Of a stretch of DNA of 64,000 bases, positions 1-7,751 are shown piece by piece. The first letter of the stretch is position 1. Each line of letters begins with the position of its first letter. Made by a program: the position numbers and the translations under genes. This DNA is from an uncultured Nioella sp. (GTDB lineage: Bacteria > Pseudomonadota > Alphaproteobacteria > Rhodobacterales > Rhodobacteraceae). The notes beneath the pieces are model-generated. The model was not told where the DNA came from and did not search any database. It was given only the letters and a program-made list of their open reading frames with translations. The DNA lies in assembly GCA_947498125.1 (NCBI GenBank), contig CANMJH010000001.1:620001-684000 (forward strand), given 5' to 3'.

Positions 1-282
1 GTCATATGAAATGGGCGTCGGCGCATAATAAACGATCAGCGTTTGCGCAGGCTCGGTAACCATTACTTCTGCGATTTCGGCCTGCAGGGCAAAAAGTTTG
101 ACATAGTCCTTATCCATGCCCGTAATTGCAGACAGATCCAGCAATTGCTTTTGTCCGGGCCGAAAATCGGGGTGCTCGCGGTAGCTTTTGAAGGACTCCA
201 TGCCATCATCCATGCGCGTGACGCCTTCAAAGCGCACATAGACTAGCCCGTGATTGGGAAAAATCCGGAAGTAAATCGACAT
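1..282 (-). CDS. Conserved hypothetical protein, 3' end outside window
   Basis: An uninterrupted minus-strand frame runs from an ATG at 282 off the left edge, giving 94 visible codons. It begins MSIYFRIFPNHGLVYVRFEG and has a D-D-G-M-E-S-F-K-S-Y stretch followed by PGQKQLLDLSAITG. The alternating hydrophobic strands, the LLDLS segment and the cytosolic composition resemble small STAS/SpoIIAA-like proteins common in Rhodobacteraceae; that assignment is by impression only. There is no clear Shine-Dalgarno sequence. It lies downstream of mmsA on the same strand, but a strong hairpin at 307-334 separates them, so it is probably transcribed on its own or by read-through. Confidence 0.6.
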   Translation of the reverse strand, partial: MSIYFRIFPNHGLVYVRFEGVTRMDDGMESFKSYREHPDFRPGQKQLLDLSAITGMDKDYVKLFALQAEIAEVMVTEPAQTLIVYYAPTPISYD

Positions 283-306
283 AGAATCCCAATTCTGATG
301 ACAAAA

Positions 307-334
307 GCCACGCCCGAGCGGACCCGGGCGTGGC
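307..334 (-). terminator. Rho-independent terminator of mmsA
   Basis: A perfect 10-bp stem pairs 307-316 (gccacgcccg) with 325-334, with an 8-nt loop. On the minus strand the stem is followed by TTTTGT. It lies about 50 bases past the mmsA stop codon. Confidence 0.8.
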
Positions 335-384
335 TAAAATTGTTACTAGGATTTGACCAAAAGATCAATAGTTTGGCAGAGGGG

Positions 385-1884
385 TCAGTCCATCGCCTTA
401 AAGTTGAATTCACCGCCTTCTTTGATACCCGAAGGCCAGCGCGATGTTACGGTTTTTGTGCGCGTATAGAATTTGAACGCGTCAGGCCCGTGCTGGTTCA
501 AATCCCCAAAGCCAGATTTCTTCCAACCGCCAAAGGTGTGGTAAGCCAGCGGCACGGGGATTGGGACGTTGATCCCCACCATCCCGATATTGATCCGCGA
601 GGCAAAATCACGTGCTGCATCACCGTCACGGGTAAAGATTGCGGTGCCATTGCCGTATTCGTGGTCCATGGCAAGGCCGATAGCCTCTTCGTAAGATCCG
701 GCGCGAACGGTGGACAAAACCGGGCCAAAGATCTCTTGGCGGTAGATGTCCATGTCTGGCGTTACGCGATCAAAAAGATGTGGCCCGACAAAGAACCCAT
801 CCTCATAGCCTTGCAGGTTGAAGTCACGCCCATCGACCACCAGCTCGGCACCCTGATCAACGCCAGATTGTACAAGCCGCTCGATGTTTGCTTTGGCGGC
901 TGCGGTCACAACGGGGCCGTAATCCACGTCATCGCCAGCCGTATAGGGGCCAACTTTCAGTTTTTCGATGCGCGGAACCAGCTTTTCGATCAGCCGGTCG
1001 GCGGTTTCTTCGCCAACAGGAACCGCAACCGAAATTGCCATGCACCGCTCACCCGCCGCGCCATAACCTGCGCCAACCAATGCGTCGGCGGCCTGATCCA
1101 TGTCTGCATCTGGCATGATGATCATGTGGTTTTTCGCGCCGCCAAAACACTGGCAGCGTTTGCCATTGGCGGTCGAGCGGCTGTAAATATATTGCGCAAT
1201 TGGGGTCGAACCGACAAAGCCGACGGCCTGAACAGTCTCGTTATCAAGGATCGCATCAACAGCGTCTTTATCACCGTTAACAACTTGCAGGACGCCATCA
1301 GGCAGACCGGCTTCGGTGCACAGCTCGGCCAGCATCAACGGCACAGACGGGTCGCGTTCCGAGGGTTTCAGGATCATCGCATTGCCGCATGCCAGCGCCG
1401 GGCCCATTTTCCACAGAGGGATCATGGCGGGAAAGTTGAACGGCGTAATGCCTGCAACAACGCCCAAGGGCTGCTTCATCGAATACATGTCGATACCGGG
1501 GCCCGCGCCGTCGGTAAACTCACCTTTCAGAAGATGTGGTGCGCCGGTGCAGAACTCGATCACTTCAAGACCGCGCTGCACATCGCCTTTGGCATCAGGG
1601 ATGGTTTTACCGTGCTCACGGCTAAGCGCCTCTGCCAGCTTATCCATGTCGCGGTTAAGAAGGCTGACAAGCTTCATCATCACCCGTGCGCGTTTTTGCG
1701 GGTTGGTTGCGCCCCAAGCCCGCTGCGCTTCGGCGGCGGCTGCAACGGCTGCGTCCATCTCGTCTTTTGACGCCAGCGCAACTTTGGCCTGAACTTCACC
1801 CGTTGCCGGGTTAAAGACGTCGGCAGTGCGGCCCGAGGTTCCGGCAACACGCTGACCGTTAATATAGTGACCAATCTCTTCCAT
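385..1884 (-). CDS. mmsA: CoA-acylating methylmalonate-semialdehyde dehydrogenase
   Basis: This 499-residue protein belongs to the aldehyde dehydrogenase superfamily, MmsA branch. It oxidises methylmalonate or malonate semialdehyde to propionyl- or acetyl-CoA with NAD+ and CoA, in valine, inositol and beta-alanine breakdown. Visible marks are the early FNPATGE segment, the nucleotide-binding region GVVAGITPFNFPAMIPLW (about residues 141-158), VGFVGSTPIA (221-230) and the catalytic cysteine C281 in GERCMAIS. The near C-terminal YHTFGGWKKSGFGD motif is typical of MmsA. Length matches the family. The LysR gene reads divergently 115 bases away and is the likely regulator. A strong terminator follows. 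Confidence 0.95.
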   Translation of the reverse strand: MEEIGHYINGQRVAGTSGRTADVFNPATGEVQAKVALASKDEMDAAVAAAAEAQRAWGATNPQKRARVMMKLVSLLNRDMDKLAEALSREHGKTIPDAKGDVQRGLEVIEFCTGAPHLLKGEFTDGAGPGIDMYSMKQPLGVVAGITPFNFPAMIPLWKMGPALACGNAMILKPSERDPSVPLMLAELCTEAGLPDGVLQVVNGDKDAVDAILDNETVQAVGFVGSTPIAQYIYSRSTANGKRCQCFGGAKNHMIIMPDADMDQAADALVGAGYGAAGERCMAISVAVPVGEETADRLIEKLVPRIEKLKVGPYTAGDDVDYGPVVTAAAKANIERLVQSGVDQGAELVVDGRDFNLQGYEDGFFVGPHLFDRVTPDMDIYRQEIFGPVLSTVRAGSYEEAIGLAMDHEYGNGTAIFTRDGDAARDFASRINIGMVGINVPIPVPLAYHTFGGWKKSGFGDLNQHGPDAFKFYTRTKTVTSRWPSGIKEGGEFNFKAMD

Positions 1885-1965
1885 CGGCGTTCATCCCTTT
1901 AATGTCGATATACGGCTTAGGCTGAGTTTACTCTTGCAATAATGCCGAAAGAAGGCCCATGTTTT

Positions 1966-1978
1966 CAAAATCATTTTG
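1966..1978. promoter_or_regulatory. Candidate LysR-type operator palindrome
   Basis: CAAAAT-C-ATTTTG is a perfect 6-bp inverted repeat with a one-base centre. It sits 22 bases before the GTG start of the LysR gene, in the divergent mmsA/lysR intergenic region. Position and symmetry suit an autoregulatory LysR site; no binding evidence exists. Confidence 0.35.
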
Positions 1979-1999
1979 CAAAAACGCAAAGGACGCAAT

Positions 2000-2893
2000 G
2001 TGGCGAACTGGGATGATCTAAAGGTGTTTTTGGCCGTCGCGCGCGGCGAGGGGCTCAGCCGCGCGGCTCGTGATCTCAGAATGGACCCTGCTACTGTCGG
2101 GCGGCGGGTGTCACGGTTGGAAGAACGTTTGGGAACGATGTTATTCCTGAAATCGCCGCAAGGTTATGCGCTGACTGAGGCGGGCGAGCGTATGTTGGCC
2201 CCAGCCGAAGCCGCCGAAAGTGCGGTTGCATCCGGAATTGGCGCCGTGACGGGGCAGGGCGATAGCCTGACGGGTCAGATCCGTATCGGCGCGCCGGATG
2301 GCTGCGCAAATTTCCTGCTTCCTCAGGTTTGCGCCAAGATTCAGCGTGACAATCCTGGGCTTGAGATTCAGATCCTTGCATTGCCGCGCGTCGTGAACTT
2401 GTCCAAACGCGAGGCAGATTTGGCCATTACGGTAAGTGCACCGGATGCTGGGCGGCTGACGGTGCAGAAAATGGCCGATTACCATCTATCGCTTGCAGTT
2501 CCAAAAGAGCTTGCGGCCGACATAACCTCGGTGGCGGACCTGCGGCAATTGCAGACGGTTGGCTATATACCTGATATGATTTTTGACAAGGAGCTCGATT
2601 ATTTGTCGGAACTTGGCGTCCCGCATGTTCAACTCGCTTCGAACTCATTTTCGGTGCAGCTTATGTTGATGCGCGCCGGCGGTGGCGCCGGAATTGCACA
2701 TGATTTTGCCATTCCATTCGCGCCAGAGTTGCGTTTGGTTTTAAAGGACCAAATTCGCCTGAGCCGCAGTTATTACCTTGTCCGACATGTCGCGGATCGC
2801 AATTCGAACCGTATCCGCCGAATTTCCGATGCGCTTATTTCTGGCATGCGTTCTGAAATTTCTCGTCTAGAATCACAGGCTTTTGCCGCCTGA
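2000..2893 (+). CDS. LysR-family transcriptional regulator, divergent from mmsA
   Basis: The protein has the LysR layout: an N-terminal winged HTH (WDDLKVFLAVARGEGLSRAA, then DPATVGRRVSRLEERLG) followed by a periplasmic-binding-like effector domain starting near residue 85 (LTGQIRIGAPDG). I chose the GTG at 2000 (297 residues) because AAAGGA lies six bases upstream. A TTG at 1976 would also be in frame but falls inside the candidate operator palindrome and lacks a ribosome site. The divergent layout suggests control of mmsA, possibly by a semialdehyde-pathway metabolite. The same HTH and domain plan occurs in the second LysR of the window (51156-52094), which is only distantly similar. Confidence 0.85.
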   Translation: MANWDDLKVFLAVARGEGLSRAARDLRMDPATVGRRVSRLEERLGTMLFLKSPQGYALTEAGERMLAPAEAAESAVASGIGAVTGQGDSLTGQIRIGAPDGCANFLLPQVCAKIQRDNPGLEIQILALPRVVNLSKREADLAITVSAPDAGRLTVQKMADYHLSLAVPKELAADITSVADLRQLQTVGYIPDMIFDKELDYLSELGVPHVQLASNSFSVQLMLMRAGGGAGIAHDFAIPFAPELRLVLKDQIRLSRSYYLVRHVADRNSNRIRRISDALISGMRSEISRLESQAFAA

Positions 2894-2959
2894 CGCTTGA
2901 CACTTGGGCCGCAAGGGGAAACCCTGAGACCACGGATACGTTATGTCAGGGAGGGCAAA

Positions 2960-3394
2960 ATGCTCGTACAACAAATTCTCGCCTCCAAACCCGCTTTTGA
3001 TGTCGTCACGATTGCGCCGGGATCGTCGCTTGCGGATGCGGCCGGAGTGTTATCGAGCAAGCGTATCGGGGCGATCATTGTTTCAACCGATGGCAAGAAA
3101 GTCGCGGGCATTCTTTCGGAACGCGATATCGTGCGCGAATTGGGCGAGCGCGGATCAGACTGCATGTCCGATTTGGTGGATAGCATCATGACGTCAAAGA
3201 TCATCAGCTGCACAGCCTCGGACACGTCGGACGCGGTATTGGAAAAAATGACCTCTGGCCGCTTTCGTCACATGCCAGTGATGGATGGCGATGACATGAT
3301 TGGGCTGATTTCCATTGGTGATGTGGTCAAAGCGCAACTTTCCAAACTTTCTATGGAAAAAGAAGCGCTTGAGGGCATGATCAAAGGCTTCTAA
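2960..3394 (+). CDS. Tandem CBS-domain protein
   Basis: This 144-residue protein consists almost entirely of two CBS motifs that would form one Bateman module. The first covers about residues 8-65 (LASKPAFDVVTIAPGSSLAD through GILSERDIVREL); the second about 77-130 (MTSKIISCTASDT through GLISIGDVVKAQ). Such stand-alone modules usually bind adenosine nucleotides and sense energy state; the ligand here cannot be read from sequence. The ATG at 2960 follows GGGAGGG by a few bases, making it better than an upstream alternative. It lies 66 bases after the LysR stop and about 100 bases before coaD, and may be transcribed with either. Confidence 0.85.
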   Translation: MLVQQILASKPAFDVVTIAPGSSLADAAGVLSSKRIGAIIVSTDGKKVAGILSERDIVRELGERGSDCMSDLVDSIMTSKIISCTASDTSDAVLEKMTSGRFRHMPVMDGDDMIGLISIGDVVKAQLSKLSMEKEALEGMIKGF

Positions 3395-3492
3395 GGACGT
3401 TCCCGAAAAAATGAGGGCCCAAAAAACGGGCTTGAATTCGCCCGCGCAATAATGTTGCGTGGGGATTAGGAAGATGGGCAAAGGAATGTCAC

Positions 3493-3987
3493 ATGCGTAT
3501 TGGTCTTTATCCCGGCACGTTTGATCCCATTACGCTTGGACATACGGATATTATCCACCGTGCAGCGACGCTGGTCGACCGCCTTGTCATCGGCGTTGCG
3601 ATCAATCGCGATAAGGGACCGATGTTCTCGCTGGAAGAGCGCCTTGCAATGGTTGAGGCCGAATGCGCCGGTCTGGCCGAACTGACGGGCACTGAAATCG
3701 TCGCGCATCCTTTTGAAAACCTCTTGATTGATTGCGCACGGGATGTCGGGGCACAGGTGATTGTGCGTGGTTTGCGGGCCGTTGCTGATTTTGAATATGA
3801 ATTTCAGATGGTCGGTATGAACCGGCGTTTGGATTCCTCAGTTGAGACGGTGTTTTTGATGGCGGACGCCCAACATCAGGCAATTGCATCAAAACTGGTC
3901 AAAGAGATTGCACGCCTTGGCGGCGATATTTCTCATTTTGTGCCGCCTGCTGTAAAAGACGCTTTGCTGGCAAAGCTCGCCAGCTGA
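3493..3987 (+). CDS. coaD: Phosphopantetheine adenylyltransferase
   Basis: CoaD transfers AMP from ATP to 4'-phosphopantetheine, the penultimate step of coenzyme A synthesis, in the cytosol. The 164-residue length is standard. The N-terminal nucleotidyltransferase motif GLYPGTFDPITLGHTDII contains the T/HxGH-type site, and RGLRAVADFEYE and the late SSKLVKEIA-like helix (ASKLVKEIARLGGD) are present as expected. A Shine-Dalgarno AAAGGA precedes the ATG. It heads a run of plus-strand genes with two cyclophilins. Confidence 0.95.
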   Translation: MRIGLYPGTFDPITLGHTDIIHRAATLVDRLVIGVAINRDKGPMFSLEERLAMVEAECAGLAELTGTEIVAHPFENLLIDCARDVGAQVIVRGLRAVADFEYEFQMVGMNRRLDSSVETVFLMADAQHQAIASKLVKEIARLGGDISHFVPPAVKDALLAKLAS

Positions 3988-4115
3988 AACAGGGCGCGGC
4001 ATTCCGCGCATTTCCAAAACCTGCTTAAGAAAGGCGCATTTGGCGCCAATCGCCCCTTTTCCTTCGCCCGCAAGACACATAGGTTTGCGCAAATCATAGA
4101 CGTCAGGAGGGCCCG

Positions 4116-4622
4116 ATGGCCGACTATAAAGACCCCGAAAACACTATCCTTGTTGAGCTGAAAGACGGTACAGTTGTCATCGAGCTTTTGGCCGATGTTG
4201 CGCCCGCACATGCCGCCCGGATGAAAGAGCTTGTTCGCGAAGGCGCGTATGATGGTGTGGTCTTTCACCGTGTCATCGACGGTTTCATGGCGCAAACCGG
4301 TGACGTCGCGCACGGCAATGCCGATAAAGACTTCAATCTGCGCATGGCGGGCACAGGCGGATCGGACAAACCAGATCTTCCGGCTGAGTTCTCGAAATTG
4401 CCTCATGATCGCGGCACGATCGGCGCGGCGCGGTCGCAAAACCCGAACTCGGCAAACAGCCAGTTCTTCATCAATTTCAAAGACAACCACTTCCTCAACG
4501 GTCAATACACCGTCTATGGCCGGGTTGTGGAAGGCATGGATCACGTTGACGCCATCGTACGCGGCGAGCCACCTGCGAACCCCGACAAAATGGTCTCGGT
4601 CAAGGTTGCCGCTGATGCGTAA
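4116..4622 (+). CDS. ppiB: Cytosolic cyclophilin-type peptidyl-prolyl isomerase
   Basis: The 168-residue protein catalyses cis-trans isomerisation at proline bonds. It carries the cyclophilin core: VVFHRVIDGFMAQTGD (about residues 48-63), then the active-site region IGAARSQNPNSANSQFFI (about 105-122). It has no signal peptide, so it should stay in the cytosol. AGGAGGG precedes the ATG at a good distance. Its last eight bases overlap the start of the next gene, an exported paralogue, suggesting translational coupling. Confidence 0.92.
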   Translation: MADYKDPENTILVELKDGTVVIELLADVAPAHAARMKELVREGAYDGVVFHRVIDGFMAQTGDVAHGNADKDFNLRMAGTGGSDKPDLPAEFSKLPHDRGTIGAARSQNPNSANSQFFINFKDNHFLNGQYTVYGRVVEGMDHVDAIVRGEPPANPDKMVSVKVAADA

Positions 4623-5163
4623 GCTGGCCTGTGTGCTTGCCTTTCTGGCCGCGCCAGCCGCGGCCACCACGCTTGAGATTGACGTCACGGGCGAGGCAGA
4701 GGGCACGATCATCATCGATCTGTTCGAACAGACCGCGCCTGGCCATGTCGAACGCATCACAACTCTGGCCGAAGAAGGTGCCTATGATGGCGTCGTTTTT
4801 CACCGCGTGATCGATGGCTTTATGGCCCAGACCGGCGATGTCGAATTTGGCCGTCTTGGAATGGACATGCGTTATGCGGGCCGTGGCGGCTCGGAATATC
4901 CTGATCTGGAGGCCGAGTTCAGCGACACGCTCAGCTTTGAACGTGGGATAGTTGGCATGGCGCGGGGACGCGGCGAAGATACGGCAAATTCGCAGTTCTT
5001 CATCATGTTCGCGCCAGAGCCACGGCTTGACGGAGATTACACTATTGTCGGTCAGGTCATCGAGGGCATGGATGTCGTTGACGCCATCAAACTTGGTCTT
5101 GGGCGAAACGGCGCGGTCATCGGCGCGCCCGACGTGATGGACGAGGTCCGCGTCGGCGAATAA
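4615..5163 (+). CDS. Exported cyclophilin-type peptidyl-prolyl isomerase
   Basis: The start is the ATG at 4615, inside the last codons of ppiB. It gives a 182-residue protein whose N-terminus MRKLACVLAFLAAPAAATT is a classical cleavable signal peptide, so the enzyme should act in the periplasm. The mature part shares the segment EGAYDGVVFHRVIDGFMAQT exactly with ppiB and has its own active-site region ARGRGEDTANSQFFIMF. The pair looks like a tandem duplication followed by gain of a secretion signal. A terminator hairpin follows at 5190. Confidence 0.9.
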   Translation: MRKLACVLAFLAAPAAATTLEIDVTGEAEGTIIIDLFEQTAPGHVERITTLAEEGAYDGVVFHRVIDGFMAQTGDVEFGRLGMDMRYAGRGGSEYPDLEAEFSDTLSFERGIVGMARGRGEDTANSQFFIMFAPEPRLDGDYTIVGQVIEGMDVVDAIKLGLGRNGAVIGAPDVMDEVRVGE

Positions 5164-5189
5164 AATTGCAGGCGAACCAAAAGAACCGA

Positions 5190-5220
5190 ACCGCCCTGAC
5201 TTGATCTGGGCGGTTTTTCT
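5190..5220 (+). terminator. Rho-independent terminator after the cyclophilin pair
   Basis: The stem ACCGCCC (5190-5196) pairs with GGGCGGT (5208-5214) and runs into TTTTCTTTTT. It closes the coaD/cyclophilin run. Confidence 0.85.
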
Positions 5221-5433
5221 TTTTGGTCAGACGATTGGCTCGCGCGTGTCACTTGCGGGCACAGTCGGGATGGAATTGACTGCCTTTGGGGCGGCGCATA
5301 CGCAAATACACTCGAATTGACCGAATTCACTTAGCAGAATTAGGAATTCAGTTAATCCGATTTTAGCACAGCGATCATTCATCAACGAAAAAAACTCGCC
5401 ACTGGATCAGAGCAAAAGGTAACCCCAGATACT

Positions 5434-6581
5434 TTATGCGCTTATCGCGTCGTCAGGCGACTTGATCGCAAGACGCTGCTTTATTGTCTGTGGCACCTGT
5501 CTTGCACTCATCGCACGAGGGTAGTCCAGTTCCTCCGTTTCGGGCACATCGCCATAGAGCGCTTCGAATTCTACGAAATTGTCGAAAACCCGGCGGGAGA
5601 CGTTGTCGATGAAAGTCTCTGCCTGAGCGCCGTTCGCAAGGATGATGTCATGCGCCTCTGTCTCGATATGGTAGACGGTGTAGCTGTCGCCTAGTTCGCT
5701 CAGCGGCACCCAATTGATACTGCCGCCGTTCACCAAGGCTCCCGCGTTGATCAACAGCGAGTCAATCAAAAGCGAGTGGTCGGCGGTCAGGGTAAGGTCG
5801 CGCAGTGGCACACCATCGTCCAAGGCGCCCGCGGCCACACGTACCGGCATTAGACGTTCTGCGGGCCCGAAGCGTGTTGATACGACCTGACGACCAACCC
5901 ATTTCACCGGGATCGTCTTTCCATTTGCCGTAAGAATAGGGTCGCCAACCTTCAAATCCTCAACCGCGATCATGTCATCGGGCGTTGTAATTGATGTTCC
6001 GGCTAGAAAGCAGTTTACACTGCCCGGCGTCGGATCGCCCGCCACAAACGTGTCTGAACCATCTGCGTCGCGTTGCCAGGATTGCCCTGCTGTGCCCGCA
6101 ACAACAATTTCGCCGCTGCCCACATGTATGGCGCCGAAATCAGAAGAAAAATCGGAAATATCAGAAGCCAAAAAACTGCCGATGGCTGGCGCAGCTAGGA
6201 TGATGAATTGCGTCGTTCCGGGATTATAGAGGATCAGCGATTTGTCGGTGCCAATTCCAATTCCTGGTGAATCGCTGAACACTGCGGGTGAACCGACGCC
6301 GGTGAGCGATATGCCAGAGCCGTTGGAATCGACAATTGTAAAATAGCCACCGGCAGATATCACATCGCCGGAACCGAACGTATGTTTTAACGAGCCCAGG
6401 CCCCCGGTGGATAGACGTGCAACTGCCACCCATTCAAGTCTACTGACGAGAGTGTCGTATTGTGGAGTTCGATGAAAAGATCATTTCCATCGGCTACACC
6501 ATCGCCATTGTAATCTTGCCCGGCGCCGGCTGGGTTTTGATGGAATTCGTTAATGACTACGCCGTTGAGGCTATCGGGCAT
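5434..6581 (-). pseudogene. Lamin-tail plus Hint-domain secreted protein, frameshifted
   Basis: Two overlapping minus-strand frames together encode one protein of about 382 residues. The first (6581 down to about 6400) starts MPDSLNGVVINEFHQNPAG and gives the first half of a lamin-tail domain (GNDLFIELHN, SVDLNGWQLHVYPPG). The second (about 6405 to 5434) continues it (GLGSLKHTFGSGDVISAGG) and then carries a Hint module of the Hint_2 type: nucleophile-like cysteine in VNCFLAGTSITTPDD, VEDLKVGDPILT, KWVGR, and TADHSLLID in the place of the usual SPDH block. Adding one G to the five-G tract at 6401-6405 joins the frames exactly at PPG/GLG. Known relatives are secreted, self-processing proteins of Rhodobacteraceae. 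The shift may be real decay, a phase-variable tract or a sequencing slip. Confidence 0.75.
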
Positions 6582-6849
6582 AACAGGATTCCTTGTCCGA
6601 CATTCCTCAATTAGAATGCCTTCTGGTGAATTTTGCCGCTATCTAGCGTCTCGAGCAACCCTTTTTGGCCCGCAATCTGGTTGTTTCGTTATGAATTGCA
6701 CGCCCTGAACGAAATTTCCGGTCTCAGCGGCGTGAGAAATGTGGTTGTGTGTTTATTAATATCCGTTTGGAAGGGGTGGTTGAGCCGCTTTCGTTACGGT
6801 TTTTTCTGCGGACATCCTCAAACAGAAAACGGTGGTGAACGTAGCAGGT

Positions 6850-7092
6850 GGATGCCTGAGAAGGTGCAGTTGAATGAGGGCCGCTGACGGCCACATCGGC
6901 AAGCAGGAAAGTGATCGCATCAGCGCGGCAAACGCCCCTTTCGTCAATCTCTTCTGGCGTTTCAGCGCTTTGCAGAAAGCCCCCGAGATTTTTGGCCAGT
7001 GCACGGAATTGAAGGCAGACCGCATACGGCGCCATGCCCATGCAGAACGGACGCGTCCAGTTGATCGCTTGTTTGCCTTTCTCTTCATCCAC
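6850..7092 (-). mobile_element. Decayed IS1380-family transposase fragment
   Basis: The minus-strand frame from 7092 reads EKGKQAINWTRPFC, then AVCLQFRALAKNLGGFLQSA. This lines up with the conserved C-terminal part of IS1380-family transposases (pattern EGKxAxKWTrLSC...AvRLQLhALAYNLaNFLR). After about ten residues it resumes with TFLLADVAVSG, matching the later VTFQxAEVAV block, so some 25 codons between the two blocks appear deleted. The N-terminal two thirds is missing. I could not find terminal inverted repeats. The rest of the 700-base gap (6582-7282) shows no gene I can support; it is AT-richer than its neighbours. Confidence 0.65.
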
Positions 7093-7282
7093 TCCTCAGT
7101 GGTGAAGATGAGCCAGAAACCTTCCCTCTATGATACGCCGAAAATTTCAATCCAATGAGTTCCGGCCCACTCGCGTGAATGACAGCTACGCGGACAAAGC
7201 TGACCATAAATTTCCCTGGCGAACTTGTGTTATTGACCAGCTATCCACAATCTACGAAATCCAGAAACAGTCCTTTGTCGTT

Positions 7283-7645
7283 TCAGGTTTCATGCAGTCC
7301 GTCACGGACCTTTTCTAGCGCTGCTGCAAGAAACGCGATCACATTCTCGATTTGCGAAATTCGTTCTTTGAGTTCGGCCATTTTTGCGACAATGACGTTC
7401 TCCGCCTCAGACGGATCACATGTGCCGAAGAACGCCTTCATGAGCTCGCGCAGGTCGGAAATTGATATGCCCGCCTCCCGGCCAGAGCTTACGAACCTCA
7501 ATTGCAATAAGACGTCGTCGCTGTAGTCACGATAGTTGTTGGTTTCGCTTTGGCTGGCTGAAGACGAGATTAAACCGTTCTTTTCATACAGCCGAATGGT
7601 GTCACGGCTCAGGCCGGATCTTTCGGAAAGTTCACCTATTTTCAT
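7283..7645 (-). CDS. MerR-family transcriptional regulator
   Basis: This 120-residue protein starts MKIGELSERSGLSRDTIRLY, the canonical MerR winged HTH, followed by the dimerising helix (LKERISQIENVIAFLAAALEK). The ATG at 7645 has GGAGG five to six bases upstream, so a longer frame from 7669 is unlikely. Only one cysteine (GTCDPSE, about residue 83) is present, so neither the SoxR iron-sulfur set nor a full CueR-type CxnC pair can be formed. The ligand is unknown. The regulator faces the FAD oxidoreductase gene across 106 bases, the classic MerR arrangement for control of the divergent gene. Confidence 0.88.
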   Translation of the reverse strand: MKIGELSERSGLSRDTIRLYEKNGLISSSASQSETNNYRDYSDDVLLQLRFVSSGREAGISISDLRELMKAFFGTCDPSEAENVIVAKMAELKERISQIENVIAFLAAALEKVRDGLHET

Positions 7646-7657
7646 CGACACCTCCAA

Positions 7658-7687
7658 ACCATGGACCATGGTCTATTGTTCTATAAT
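7658..7687 (+). promoter_or_regulatory. Candidate MerR-type promoter/operator
   Basis: GACCATGGTC (7664-7673) is a perfect 10-bp palindrome inside the near-repeat ACCATGGACCATGGT. A TATAAT hexamer follows at 7682-7687, reading towards the oxidoreductase gene. MerR proteins bind dyads lying between the -35 and -10 boxes, which this geometry would allow; the -35 is not clear. Confidence 0.45.
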
Positions 7688-7751
7688 TTAGGTTCCCTCA
7701 TGTAGTGTTGCGAATCGAATTGCAACCTCAGAGATCGGACAGGACAGCTTC

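Noticed and set aside
250-1770. A 506-codon open frame on the plus strand opposite mmsA
   Set aside because: It is the antisense shadow of mmsA; composition is rich in Arg, His and Cys without motifs, and mmsA has all family features.
3933-4760. A 275-codon minus-strand frame across the cyclophilin region
   Set aside because: Antisense to coaD/ppiB/ppi; no domain recognised and no ribosome site.
4231-5163. A 310-codon reading of the second cyclophilin
   Set aside because: The first part is the wrong frame of ppiB; the true start is the ATG at 4615 with a signal peptide.
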